NCBI GenBank assembly: GCA_963845495.1
Contig: CAWJTH010000039.1
Location: forward strand, 1-64,000
DNA length: 64,000 bases
From: JAZKFT01 sp963845495
GTDB taxonomy: Bacteria; Bacteroidota; Bacteroidia; Chitinophagales; Chitinophagaceae
Direction: 5' to 3'
In this document: piece after piece, positions 1 to 8,672 of the stretch
Position numbering within the stretch: position 1 is the first letter of the stretch
Layout of the letters: each line of letters starts with the position of its first letter
Notes under the pieces: generated by a model
What the model saw: only the letters and a program-made list of their open reading frames with translations
Databases searched by the model: none
What the model was told of the DNA's origin: nothing
Made by a program: the position numbers and the translations under genes

Positions 1-769
1 TATGATTGCTCATTTTTTCCCGGTCGTTCATCACTTTTTCGTTTCGTAACGCATCCACTGCTAACGAAATAGTAGCCAACGGCGTTTTAAATTCGTGCGT
101 CATATTATTGATAAAGTCGCTTTTTATTTCACCCAGCTTTTTTTGGCGCAATAAGGCACGTACGGTAAATAAAAACGCAAATACAATAAATAAGGAAAAA
201 ATGCCCGAGCCGATTAATTCTTTGTAGGAAGAATTGAAAGCATATTGCTTAACATTTGGAATCATGAAAAACAATGTTTCATCAGACATCATTCCTTCAG
301 ATAAGCTTCCGCTTGGTGCTTCTAAAAATCTTATCCATTGCAAATCTTTGGTAGAATCATAATTTGTAAAACCGGGCGAAGCCATTTCTATTGTATAGCC
401 AGCGCCGTGTGTTTGGGTAACGCTAAATTCGAACCTTGTTTTAGTAAGGCCATTTTTTGCTAGCGCCTTCTCGAACTTAGATTGTATTTCACTTTCTGAA
501 AACCTTTGAGAAATAGTTGGCGGATGCAATAAACTCATTACCGACACGCCATTGTCTAGCGTAATCGAAGTTGGCTTCTTTCCAAATGTATTATTTCCAT
601 AATTTGTAGTCAATTCATCCGTTACAACCGCAATTGCGTTTAGGGCGCTTTCTTTTATTTGTTCTTCTTTTACCAACAGCAAATTTTGGAACCACGAATA
701 TTGAAGATAAATAAGCCCTACAACCGACAGCGTGATCAAAACAATAATTACGGGGAAAATTCTTTTCAT
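1..769 (-). CDS. sensor histidine kinase, N-terminal part (runs off window)
   Basis: Membrane sensor kinase of a two-component system, cut by the window edge after 256 codons. Seen: an N-terminal membrane segment (about residues 5-24), an extracytoplasmic sensor region to about residue 195, a second membrane segment (about 196-216), then the dimerisation/phosphoacceptor helix with the H-box MTHEFKTP, its His near residue 225. The ATPase domain must lie outside the window. The start is the ATG at 769 (MKRIFPVIIV). The sensor region is not one I recognise, so the signal is unknown. Kinase identity is firm from the H-box. It is divergent from yqgE, with a 226-bp gap that holds both promoters. 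Confidence 0.9.
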   Translation of the reverse strand, partial: MKRIFPVIIVLITLSVVGLIYLQYSWFQNLLLVKEEQIKESALNAIAVVTDELTTNYGNNTFGKKPTSITLDNGVSVMSLLHPPTISQRFSESEIQSKFEKALAKNGLTKTRFEFSVTQTHGAGYTIEMASPGFTNYDSTKDLQWIRFLEAPSGSLSEGMMSDETLFFMIPNVKQYAFNSSYKELIGSGIFSLFIVFAFLFTVRALLRQKKLGEIKSDFINNMTHEFKTPLATISLAVDALRNEKVMNDREKMSNH

Positions 770-960
770 GCAAAAAATATGGCTACAAAAATAGTTGGTT
801 GCTGCACTTAAATGCTTACTGGTTATTGCTTTTGCTGTTGTTAAATTCTTTTTTAACAGAGCATGTTACAATAATGATTGGATAACCTATCAATTTTGTT
901 TTGAAAGCGCAGCATTAATCACCAATTTTGATTGCAATACATGGAAAAAAATAAAAAAAA

Positions 961-991
961 TTGGCTGCGTCAAAACTGCTTCGTAATTTAA
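961..991 (+). promoter_or_regulatory. candidate Bacteroidota-type promoter of yqgE
   Basis: TTG at 961-963, 20 bases, then TAATTTAA at 984-991, one base off the Bacteroidota -7 consensus TAnnTTTG. The 20-base spacing equals that of the better matches before gyrB and terC. The predicted start of transcription is about 995, next to the yqgE ATG at 996, so the message may be near-leaderless. Inference from pattern only. Confidence 0.4.
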
Positions 992-995
992 TTTT

Positions 996-1547
996 ATGAA
1001 TGAACTAAGCACAGGTAGTTTACTGATTTCAGATCCGTTTTTAAAGGATCCAAATTTTATGCGATCGGTGGTTTTTTTGTGCGACCATAACGAAGATGGT
1101 TCGATTGGATTTGTAATAAACCGGCGCAATAAAAATAATTTAGACGAGCTGTTGGGCGATTTGGAGGGTTTTCCGATCCCGGTTTTTACAGGTGGCCCGG
1201 TGCAAACTGATACTTTGCATTTTGTACACTCGATGCCTGATATTATCCCCGACGGACAAAATATTGGCAACGGCATATTTTGGGGCGGCAATTTTGAAAC
1301 CGTTTTGGCGCATATTAGAAACAATACGCTAAACCTTGCTAAAATCCGGTTTTTTCTTGGATACAGCGGCTGGGGAAGCGGCCAGTTAGCCGAAGAAATG
1401 CGTGAAAAAAGCTGGTTGGCGGGGATGGCAAACAAAGAATTGGTTTTTCATCCAAATCCTGAACAAGCTTGGAAAGATGCCGTACAATCGCTGGGAAAAG
1501 AATACGCGGAAATTGTAAACTATCCGATTGATCCGTTATTAAACTAG
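996..1547 (+). CDS. yqgE: YqgE/AlgH family protein
   Basis: 183 residues, the usual length of the family. The N-terminus (GSLLISDPFLKDPNFMRSV) and the motifs CDHNEDGSIGFVIN, FTGGPVQ and FLGYSGWGSGQL are typical of YqgE/AlgH. The family is cytoplasmic and widespread, but its biochemical role is not settled; AlgH was named from alginate regulation in Pseudomonas. The start ATG lies a few bases after a possible -7 box. It is convergent with the P-loop kinase at 1599, with a 51-bp gap. Family assignment is confident; function is not. Confidence 0.95.
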   Translation: MNELSTGSLLISDPFLKDPNFMRSVVFLCDHNEDGSIGFVINRRNKNNLDELLGDLEGFPIPVFTGGPVQTDTLHFVHSMPDIIPDGQNIGNGIFWGGNFETVLAHIRNNTLNLAKIRFFLGYSGWGSGQLAEEMREKSWLAGMANKELVFHPNPEQAWKDAVQSLGKEYAEIVNYPIDPLLN

Positions 1548-1598
1548 TATAATTTGCTGAACACCAGCAAGTTAAGATACAACTGCTTGAAAAAATAT

Positions 1599-2132
1599 TC
1601 AATAATCATACACCCGGAATATTCCTTTTTGGAGGCCGTCTTTAATTCGCTTTGCAATGGTTGTTACATCATCAGTATCGGACGAAATAGTATATTGACC
1701 AACTTCGTTAAACGAGGAATATAATTTTTGAAAAGGTGTATAATCATCAACTTTCCCTTCTGTACGGTTTGCTGCACGTTCCATACAAAGTTTTTCGCTT
1801 GGCTTAATTACCACATAATCAACCGGAACATTTCTGAAGTTGGCAATTTTTAAAGTTGCCCTTAAAAACCAAGGCGGCACCGCAAAATCTAAAATAACTT
1901 GATAACCATCCATTGCATAAGGCAAGGCTGCCGCCACCATTGATTTCATAACCATGATAAAGCCATCTTTCGGGCTTTGGTCTTTTTTATTTTTGGCGAT
2001 AAAATGCCAAAAAGTATCGCCTTCAATACAAACGATGGGTTCTTCCCAAATGTTAACCAGCTTTTTTGCAACAGTTGTTTTGCCCGCACCAACCGGACCG
2101 GATAAAACAATAATAGCATTTGTATTTTCCAT
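1599..2132 (-). CDS. P-loop nucleoside/small-molecule kinase-like ATPase
   Basis: 177-residue protein with a Walker A motif near the N-terminus (LSGPVGAGKTTVAKKL, residues 10-25), followed by a kinase-like core (EGDTFWHF, then VILDFAVPP). Length and order resemble the AAA_33/chloramphenicol-phosphotransferase-like group of small P-loop kinases that phosphorylate a small molecule or nucleoside. I cannot name the substrate. There is no signal peptide, so it is cytoplasmic. It is divergent from the small secreted protein at 2228. The call to the P-loop kinase fold is firm; anything narrower is inference. Confidence 0.75.
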   Translation of the reverse strand: MENTNAIIVLSGPVGAGKTTVAKKLVNIWEEPIVCIEGDTFWHFIAKNKKDQSPKDGFIMVMKSMVAAALPYAMDGYQVILDFAVPPWFLRATLKIANFRNVPVDYVVIKPSEKLCMERAANRTEGKVDDYTPFQKLYSSFNEVGQYTISSDTDDVTTIAKRIKDGLQKGIFRVYDY

Positions 2133-2227
2133 TGAATAAGGGCTCTAAATTAGTTATCGTTTGGAATAGAATGGGAATTTTCTTGTTTGATCAAAAAATG
2201 GCATCTTTATTGAAACAATTTACCAAT

Positions 2228-2515
2228 ATGAAAAAACTATTGATTCTTGCCTCGCTGGCTTGCGTTTGCATTATTGGCTTTGGCCAAGCAAAAAAAGTTA
2301 TTCCTACCCATTTAACACCGGTAGATAGTCTTAAAATGAAAACTACGGCAAAAGCGCCCGACAAATACCACGATAACGTAGACGACCGAATGAAAGGCCC
2401 TAAAGGTGAAAAAATTTATATCGGGCCAAATGGAGGCCGCTATTATTTAAGTTCGACTGGCAAAAAAGTGTATGTGCCTTATGCAGGCAATAAAAAACCA
2501 GTAGCGAAACCGTAG
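2228..2515 (+). CDS. small secreted protein with a basic C-terminal motif
   Basis: 95 residues from the ATG at 2228 (MKKLLILASLACVCIIGFGQ). A longer in-frame ATG exists at 2120, but 2228 is preferred because it begins exactly at a signal peptide with cleavage near GFGQ/A. The mature part is Lys-rich and ends with a short motif (GEKIYIGPNGGRYYLSSTG) that resembles the PBCV-specific basic adaptor type of repeat, a match from memory only. Function unknown. Its stop at 2513 abuts a heptamer-repeat palindrome. Confidence 0.6.
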   Translation: MKKLLILASLACVCIIGFGQAKKVIPTHLTPVDSLKMKTTAKAPDKYHDNVDDRMKGPKGEKIYIGPNGGRYYLSSTGKKVYVPYAGNKKPVAKP

Positions 2516-2597
2516 TTAGTTATAAGTTTAGAGTTATAAGTTGCGAATTTCAGTTATGGTTCATAACTTAAAACTTGAAACTCATAACTTATAACTA
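2516..2597. repeat. heptamer-repeat palindrome A (convergent gap)
   Basis: Two inverted arms made of degenerate 7-bp units of the type AGTTATA/AGTTATG. They fill the whole gap between two convergent genes. The right arm runs into the TAG stop codon of the hydrolase at 2595. As RNA it would fold from either strand, so a bidirectional terminator role is possible. It belongs to the dispersed heptamer family described in the findings. Confidence 0.7.
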
Positions 2598-3386
2598 TTT
2601 CAACAGGCTATCCAGCACTTCGTGATATAATTTAAAAGTTGGGAGATTGTTATGTGTGCCGTTTTCGATGGTCACAAAGCGGTCTCCCTTTTTTAGTTCG
2701 TTTTCAAGCCGTTTGGCGTTGCTGTACGGTACCGTTCCATCGCTTGTACCATGAAAAATTACAATCGGCTCATTACAAATAGAAATATATTCGTTTGTTT
2801 TTAAGTTTACTTTTAGCAGCCGGCTTACCGGCAAAACCCAAGTATAATGCCGCGATAAAGATTCCATATTATAATAAGGCGTTTCCAATATTAGCATTTT
2901 GCTTTCTACTTTTGATGCCAGATAGGCCGCAACGCCCGTGCCCAACGATTTTCCGTAAATAATAATACTGTCTTTCCCAAATTTTGACCGGGCCATTTTA
3001 TACAGCATTTGCGCCTGTTCTTTTAAACTTTCTTCCGTTAGTTTGCCGGTGCTTTTTCCATAACCGGGAAAATCTACCATCCAACATTCGTAGCCGTTTT
3101 TAGTAAAATCGTCGCTATGGCTTTCGTAGTGATTAATGTTTTCTTTGTTGCCGTGAAAATATAAAACCACTCCTTTTGGCTTTTCAACATTTGTTTGAAA
3201 TTGAACCACATCATACGTTGTTTCATTGTCCCATTTTACTTGTACTTCCTTAAAAGGTTGTTTAAATTGAAACACGTAATTGGCGGGTAATTTTACCGAT
3301 TGGAAAAAGAAATAACCCTGAAAAAAATAAAAGGAAAGCAAAAAGACGAGATAAATAATAATCAGCCAGATCATTGTTTTTTTCAC
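2595..3386 (-). CDS. alpha/beta hydrolase, membrane-anchored (first of a tandem pair)
   Basis: 263 residues. One N-terminal membrane segment (about residues 5-28) is followed by an alpha/beta-hydrolase domain. The nucleophile elbow is GKSLG (GxSxG). The acid is probably in HGTSDGTVP and the base in GTHNNLPTF. The layout matches BEM46/ABHD13-type serine hydrolases; the natural substrate is unknown. It is a paralogue of the next gene at 3606, with the same order of motifs and the same HNNLPTF ending, which suggests tandem duplication. Catalytic fold is firm, substrate open. Confidence 0.85.
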   Translation of the reverse strand: MKKTMIWLIIIYLVFLLSFYFFQGYFFFQSVKLPANYVFQFKQPFKEVQVKWDNETTYDVVQFQTNVEKPKGVVLYFHGNKENINHYESHSDDFTKNGYECWMVDFPGYGKSTGKLTEESLKEQAQMLYKMARSKFGKDSIIIYGKSLGTGVAAYLASKVESKMLILETPYYNMESLSRHYTWVLPVSRLLKVNLKTNEYISICNEPIVIFHGTSDGTVPYSNAKRLENELKKGDRFVTIENGTHNNLPTFKLYHEVLDSLLK

Positions 3387-3540
3387 TAGAAATAAGGAAT
3401 AAGAAATGAGAAATAATTAATAAGGAAATTAAGAAAACAAGGTAAAAGAAAATAAGTAACAAGAAAAAACAAGTAACGAGAAAACAAGAAACAAGAAAAC
3501 AAGTAACAAGAAGCAAGAAAAACAAACGGAAAACGGAATA
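3387..3540. repeat. heptamer-like repeat tract B (single arm)
   Basis: A purine-rich stretch between the two hydrolase paralogues, made of roughly 7-bp units such as GAAATAA and then ACAAGAA/ACAAGTA. No inverted partner arm is obvious. An apparent reading frame on the minus strand (Phe/Leu/Cys/Val repeats) only reflects the repeats and is not annotated as a gene. Confidence 0.55.
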
Positions 3541-3605
3541 AACAATTGTAAGCCTTGATAGAGGCACCCTACTCCACTTGCGGAGAGTGGGCGGGGGTGA
3601 GGTGT

Positions 3606-4409
3606 TCATTCCAACAAAATATCTCTTATAAAACTGTGGTATTCAGGGAAAGTGGGCAAATTATTGTGTTTGCCGCCGTGTATGCGGATGAGGGTTATTT
3701 TTCTTGGATTTAATGCCTGCAATTGCTCGCTTTGGCTAATAGGTATTAGCCTGTCTTTTGTGCCGTGTAAAATATAGGTGTGGCATTGCACCTGCTTGAT
3801 CCACAAATCGGTACGCAGCTTGTATCTCAATACCCAATTGGCCGGAAAAATAGGCAAATATCTTTCCACCACTTTTTTAAAACTAAAATATGGTGCATCC
3901 AAAATAAGGAAACGCGGCTTGTTATCGCTAGCTACTTTGGTAGCAAAACCGCTGCCCATGCTGCGGCCGTACAAAATAATATGTTGTTCGTGGTATTGCG
4001 CAATCAGCGTATCGTATACAAATTGCATATCGGCCAACATGTCTTTTTCGCTGCGTTTGCCGGTGCTTTTCCCAAAACCGCGATAATCCACCAGCACCAC
4101 ATCATATTGGTAGCGATAAAAATCCCTGGCATATTTTGCCCAACCTTTTATGCTGCGGGTATTGCCGTGAAAATATAAAATCATCCCTTTTGGCTTGGCG
4201 GTAAAAAAATGCAAGCCGTTGATGGTAACGCCTTGCTCCACTTCAAAATTAATTTCTTTAAAAGGCGCATCGTATTTATATTCAAAATCGGGAGACAGTC
4301 TTTCGGGTTTAAAAATGAATTTTTCTTGGATAAAATAAATAATAATTGCCAGTAAAACATAGCCGGCAATAACGTATAAGATGGTAGATATAGTGATGAG
4401 CAGTAGCAA
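3606..4409 (-). CDS. alpha/beta hydrolase, membrane-anchored (second of a tandem pair)
   Basis: 267 residues. An N-terminal membrane segment (about residues 2-28) is followed by an alpha/beta-hydrolase domain. The oxyanion region is YFHGNTRS, the nucleophile elbow is GRSMGSG, the acid is probably in HGTKDRLIP and the His in GGKHNNLPTF. It is clearly paralogous to the gene at 2595 and transcribed in the same direction, with a 219-bp repeat tract between. It is probably an inner-membrane-anchored serine hydrolase of unknown substrate. Confidence 0.85.
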   Translation of the reverse strand: MLLLITISTILYVIAGYVLLAIIIYFIQEKFIFKPERLSPDFEYKYDAPFKEINFEVEQGVTINGLHFFTAKPKGMILYFHGNTRSIKGWAKYARDFYRYQYDVVLVDYRGFGKSTGKRSEKDMLADMQFVYDTLIAQYHEQHIILYGRSMGSGFATKVASDNKPRFLILDAPYFSFKKVVERYLPIFPANWVLRYKLRTDLWIKQVQCHTYILHGTKDRLIPISQSEQLQALNPRKITLIRIHGGKHNNLPTFPEYHSFIRDILLE

Positions 4410-4437
4410 TCAGAATGACTTATTTTATGAAAACCGT

Positions 4438-4551
4438 CTAAATCAGATTCAGTTTTCCAAATATACCCACAAACAGCATTAACATTGTCTCAACGATTTT
4501 AGCTGCTAAGAATCCTTGCATTAGAAATGGAGAAATAATTGTTAGAAACAT
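4438..4551 (-). CDS. possible small hydrophobic peptide (37 aa)
   Basis: A short open frame from the ATG at 4551 to the stop at 4438, encoding 37 mostly hydrophobic residues (MFLTIISPFLMQGFLAAK to start) that could make one membrane helix. It lies alone in the 166-bp gap between the type IX cargo and the hydrolase pair, on the same strand as both. There is no homology I recognise. It could be chance; ribosome profiling would decide. Confidence 0.2.
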   Translation of the reverse strand: MFLTIISPFLMQGFLAAKIVETMLMLFVGIFGKLNLI

Positions 4552-4575
4552 AGTAATGGATACTTTTACTACTAC

Positions 4576-7425
4576 CTATCTCAGCAACATCATCGTTCCT
4601 GTTTTCTTCACTGGTTTATTGGTAAATGTATCAAAGTAACTTATCTCCCACACATATACGCCGGTGGGCTGTTGCTGCCCGTTTATCATGCCGTCCCATC
4701 CGGTGTCGGCATTGGTAGATGAAAAAACAATTTTTCCAAACCTGCTGAAAATGTTCAATCTATAATCAGTAAAAAAGCATTTGTAACTTGGTTTAAAAAC
4801 ATCGTTTTTGCCATCGCCGTTGGGCGAAAATGCCGACGGGATATAAAAAACACAGTCACAATTTTCATACTGTACGGTAATAGAATCTTTAACCGTGCCG
4901 CAATAATTGGTAACATCAACCGAATAAATACCAGCCGTAGTTACCGTAAAGCTGGGTTTCGACGACCCATCTTGCCATAAATAACTGGATTGCGGGTAGG
5001 TGGCGTTCAATACCAATTTGTCGGCATTACAAAGCGTTGTATCAACACCAATATTTACAACCGGTTTTGCATTGTAGTTAATGGTAATTTTTCCGGTGGT
5101 ATCGCAGCCGTTTGCCAAAACGGTTACCGAATAGCTTCCTTTTTTATTAACCGTATAAAATGGTGAAGTAGTTCCATCTTGCCAAAAATAAGTTGCCACC
5201 CCTATGGGATTTTGTGCGGTTGCATTTAGCATTACGGTTTGTCCGGTGCAAAGGGTTGTATCGTTGCCCAACGCAATTTGCGGGTTTGGTTTTATTGTCA
5301 CTTTTATGGTATCGTGGGTGGTGCAGCCATTTGCGGTGGCAGCCACGGTGTAAGTACCGGCCTTTGTAACTACCAACGTGCTGTTAATGCTTCCATCGTT
5401 CCACAAATAGGTAGCATTTATGTTGCCGGCATTTAAAATCAACTGCCGCGTGTTGCATAATGATGTGTCTGAAGGAAAAACGATAATGGGGCCGGGCACA
5501 AAATGGCAAGCTATCGTATCAGAAGCTGAACAACTGCTGTTGCTAACTTTTACCCAGTATTTACCATCGGTATTTACGGTTCTGGTTTGGTTGGTGCTGT
5601 TATCGTCCCAAAGAAAAGTAGCGCCGGTGTGGCCGGCATTTAAAGTGATTGTATTGCCGATACAAGTGGTAGTGTCGTGATTTTGAAATATATTGCCGAT
5701 TCCCAAGCTTAAATATTGTACGTTGATGGTATCTCTAGCGGTACAATCTTTATTAGAAGCTACCACCCAATATTTTCCGGCACTTGTAATTGTAAAAAAA
5801 CTATCGGTTGAATTATTTTGCCAATGGTAGCTGGTGTTTGGATTACTTAATACAAGTTTTAAAGTTTGCCCTGCGCAAAGCGTGGTATCGTTGCCCAAGT
5901 TTACATTGGGGCCAGTTAAAGTGTCTGTTACAATTGCTGTACCCGATTTAGTTGATCCTTTGGCATCCATTACGGTATAAGTATAAGTTCCGGCACCTAA
6001 ATTATTTAGGTAGGAATTGCTTTGAAAAGGACCGCCGTTAAAAGAATATTGATAGGGATAATAGCCGCCAGATGCGGTTAAAATGATTGAACCATTTTTA
6101 TTGTTGCAATATTCGCGTCCAACATTTACTTGGATTTGTATACACACGGTACTTACGGTGATGGCTGTACTGTCTTTATAACCTAACGCATCTTTAATGG
6201 TAACGGTATATTTTCCAGGGGCCAATCCGGTAAAAATGCTATCGGTTTGAAAATTAGTTCCATCAATGGAAAACAAATAAGGTTTTGTGCCTTTTACTGC
6301 CGAAGCTTTTATCGTACCATTTTTTCCACCACATGTTTCATCCATTTCTGTTAAGGTTACCGCCGGACATTTATTTGAAACGGTACCGACACCAGAATAA
6401 ATTGCACCACTCACATCCATTACCGTGACTGTATAACCGCCTGAGGCCAAACCTGTAAACACATTACTGGTTTGGTAATTGTCACCATCCAACGTGTAGG
6501 TATATGGCGGTGTTCCACCGGTTGCCATAACGGTTAAGGTACCATCGTTTTGCTGGCAAGAAGCATCGGTACTAATAAATGTGATATATAACACGCAAGA
6601 TTTACCAACCGTAATAGCCGACCGTGCAGTTTCGCCGGTTATGGTATCTTTTAAATAGATGAGATGAACGCCACCGCCCCAATTGGAAACCGTATCTTTC
6701 CAATATCCAAAATTTGGCTTCCGATAATTGATTCCGTCGTAAGAGATTTGGATAGCCGAATCGGTTGTTGGATAAACATACACAATTTCTTGGTCGGCAT
6801 CGTTATTGCAAGCTGACAGTACTTTATCCTGACCCGAAGTAATTTTGCATTGCGCAGGACTGTTAATGTAACCTTCCCACGAAAAAGACATACATTGGTT
6901 ACCATCCAATACATCGCACATATAAAAGCCCTGCGTTAAATTTTTAAATACGCTGTCGGTGCTGTAAGTTGAACCTCCATCGAGACTAAACAGGAAAGGC
7001 GGCGTGCCGCTAAGCGTATGAAGGGATATGGTGCCATCAGTAGTTGAGCAACCAGAAGGCCGGCCCAATATGGGATAATCAATATTTGGAATAGGCAATG
7101 TGGCAGCAATAGTTATAGAGGTATCACTATATAAGCCGTTTATGTCGGTTACCGATACTTTATAGGTGGCGGTAAAAAGCTGGGGAAAATAACCATTGTT
7201 TTGTGACCTTGGTGTGGTATAATTTCCTGCAATAGAAAAAGTGTACGGGGGTTGGCCACCGGTTGCCGTTGCTTTTATTTTACCCGTACCTATATTAATG
7301 CCATTTAAATTATGGCCATGTGCCCGCTGGCAAGTGGTATTGGTTCCTACGGCATTTATTTTAAGCTGGCCAAATGCTACGGCATTTATTAATACAAACA
7401 GTAGGAATAGTAAGCGTGTTTTCAT
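4576..7425 (-). CDS. type IX secretion cargo with SprB-type repeats and CHU_C tail
   Basis: 949 residues, with a signal peptide (MKTRLLFLLFVLINAVAFG). Residues about 30-500 hold at least five SprB-like repeats, recognised by cores such as ATGGQPPYTFSI, ATGGTPPYTYTLDG and KGTKPYLFSIDG. Residues about 505-850 hold about five Ig/PKD-like repeats that begin NLGNDTTLC or variants, each with conserved Cys. The last ~95 residues are the gliding-motility-associated C-terminal domain (AFSPNGDGKNDVFKP, GWDGMINGQQQPTGVYVW), a type B type IX secretion signal. It is therefore a cell-surface or secreted adhesin-like protein. An ECF sigma gene lies 139 bp upstream on the same strand. Confidence 0.9.
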   Translation of the reverse strand: MKTRLLFLLFVLINAVAFGQLKINAVGTNTTCQRAHGHNLNGINIGTGKIKATATGGQPPYTFSIAGNYTTPRSQNNGYFPQLFTATYKVSVTDINGLYSDTSITIAATLPIPNIDYPILGRPSGCSTTDGTISLHTLSGTPPFLFSLDGGSTYSTDSVFKNLTQGFYMCDVLDGNQCMSFSWEGYINSPAQCKITSGQDKVLSACNNDADQEIVYVYPTTDSAIQISYDGINYRKPNFGYWKDTVSNWGGGVHLIYLKDTITGETARSAITVGKSCVLYITFISTDASCQQNDGTLTVMATGGTPPYTYTLDGDNYQTSNVFTGLASGGYTVTVMDVSGAIYSGVGTVSNKCPAVTLTEMDETCGGKNGTIKASAVKGTKPYLFSIDGTNFQTDSIFTGLAPGKYTVTIKDALGYKDSTAITVSTVCIQIQVNVGREYCNNKNGSIILTASGGYYPYQYSFNGGPFQSNSYLNNLGAGTYTYTVMDAKGSTKSGTAIVTDTLTGPNVNLGNDTTLCAGQTLKLVLSNPNTSYHWQNNSTDSFFTITSAGKYWVVASNKDCTARDTINVQYLSLGIGNIFQNHDTTTCIGNTITLNAGHTGATFLWDDNSTNQTRTVNTDGKYWVKVSNSSCSASDTIACHFVPGPIIVFPSDTSLCNTRQLILNAGNINATYLWNDGSINSTLVVTKAGTYTVAATANGCTTHDTIKVTIKPNPQIALGNDTTLCTGQTVMLNATAQNPIGVATYFWQDGTTSPFYTVNKKGSYSVTVLANGCDTTGKITINYNAKPVVNIGVDTTLCNADKLVLNATYPQSSYLWQDGSSKPSFTVTTAGIYSVDVTNYCGTVKDSITVQYENCDCVFYIPSAFSPNGDGKNDVFKPSYKCFFTDYRLNIFSRFGKIVFSSTNADTGWDGMINGQQQPTGVYVWEISYFDTFTNKPVKKTGTMMLLR

Positions 7426-7564
7426 ATCGCAATTTAAAAATATCCCAATTTTTTTAATTGCTGCTCATTATTGAAAGTTGTTGGCGAATATTTTTATTGC
7501 AAGCAAAATCTTGCCGGGCCATTTGTTGTTTTTTGATAAATAGACTGAAAGAATAGATAAAGTT

Positions 7565-8224
7565 TTATGCCTCTTCCATTAGCTTCCTTAATGCTAATAA
7601 GCCAAACTTGATCCTAACTTTTACGGTAAAGATTGAGATACCTAAAATAGATGCTATTTCTTTAGGGGCAAACCCTTTAAAATAACTAAGCTCCAGCACT
7701 TCCCAATGTTTGTACTTTAACTTGGCACAAAGCTTACGTAATCCGATATAACCAATGTTTTTCGATGTCGCGGGCCCATTATTGAATACCATTATGCTAT
7801 TTATGCTTTGTTGCCGTAAGCGAAAATCACTGCTGCGGTACATGTTAATTGCCAAATTATGGGCAATCCGCATCGTCCATGGAAACAACTTACCTTGTGT
7901 TTCATTATAATCATGAATATTGTGGTAAATTTTTATAAATGTTTCCTGCAAAACGGTGCTGGCCAAATCAAAATCGGGTATTATTTCTAAAATGCTACCA
8001 AGCAAGCTGTCTCCGTACTGTTTATACAAATAAATATAGCCTACTTCTACGCGATTTTTCAACATTGTTACCAGTTCGCTTTCGTTGTAAGTAACGGCTG
8101 CAACTTTGTAAGTATATTTTTTTTGACCGATAGCTTTTTTAATTGCCTTTTGCTGTCTATGTTTTGCGGAGTGTATCACTTCGGTTTTACATTTTGGTAC
8201 GTATGTAGGTTCTTGTTTTCTCAA
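7565..8224 (-). CDS. ECF-type RNA polymerase sigma factor
   Basis: 219 residues. Sigma region 2 spans about residues 62-130 (YLYKQYGDSLLGS, then QETFIKIYHNIHDYN and WTMRIAHNLAIN). Region 4 is at about 165-215 with the helix-turn-helix FAPKEIASILGISIFTVKV. An N-terminal extension of about 50 basic residues is unusual for an ECF factor. No anti-sigma (FecR-like) gene is adjacent. It is upstream of and co-oriented with the SprB-repeat cargo gene, which it may control; that link is inference. Confidence 0.85.
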   Translation of the reverse strand: MRKQEPTYVPKCKTEVIHSAKHRQQKAIKKAIGQKKYTYKVAAVTYNESELVTMLKNRVEVGYIYLYKQYGDSLLGSILEIIPDFDLASTVLQETFIKIYHNIHDYNETQGKLFPWTMRIAHNLAINMYRSSDFRLRQQSINSIMVFNNGPATSKNIGYIGLRKLCAKLKYKHWEVLELSYFKGFAPKEIASILGISIFTVKVRIKFGLLALRKLMEEA

Positions 8225-8672
8225 CAGTAGCGGTGCTTGTAAGGCAACCTTTATTCGCCTATAAAAATACGGTCTTATCGCAGTTCTTAAAAAAACACTT
8301 TTGCTTTTGTTTGAAAAGACAATATAAAAAAAATTCGGTTAGTGTGTAATCTGAGCAATAATGGCTGATTTAATTGAAGTCTACGGGCTTAGTTTCCTAT
8401 AAAAATTTTATGCCGAAACATTTTGTTCCAGGCTTTCCAATGCTTATCATTACATTTTTACGGTCAAATCTCCTTACAAAAAAGTTCATTTTATAGAGAT
8501 ACTTACCTTTTTAACACCTATGGTTAACATTTTATTAACGATTATATAAATTGATGGAAATTATGTTTTACTCACTGCAAGCCATCAAATAAAAACCCAT
8601 AACGTTAATCTTTAAAAAAAAAGCAACAGATATCAAAACTTTTATAGTTTTATCCTTCAAAATAATTCTAAT
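8225..8672. other. 448-bp divergent intergenic region
   Basis: AT-rich gap between the sigma gene (minus) and the SPFH gene (plus). It must contain both promoters, but I see no clear TTG-N20-TAnnTTTG pair. I see no RNA gene, hairpin of note or plausible ORF. Confidence 0.4.

Noticed and set aside
795..986. 63-residue ORF between the kinase and yqgE
   Set aside because: Covers the divergent promoter gap, no recognisable features, and overlaps the candidate yqgE promoter.
890..1435. 181-residue minus-strand ORF opposite yqgE
   Set aside because: Antisense shadow of yqgE with no domain features.
3262..3609. 115-residue minus-strand ORF over the hydrolase gap
   Set aside because: Overlaps the hydrolase gene and translates the purine-rich repeat tract.
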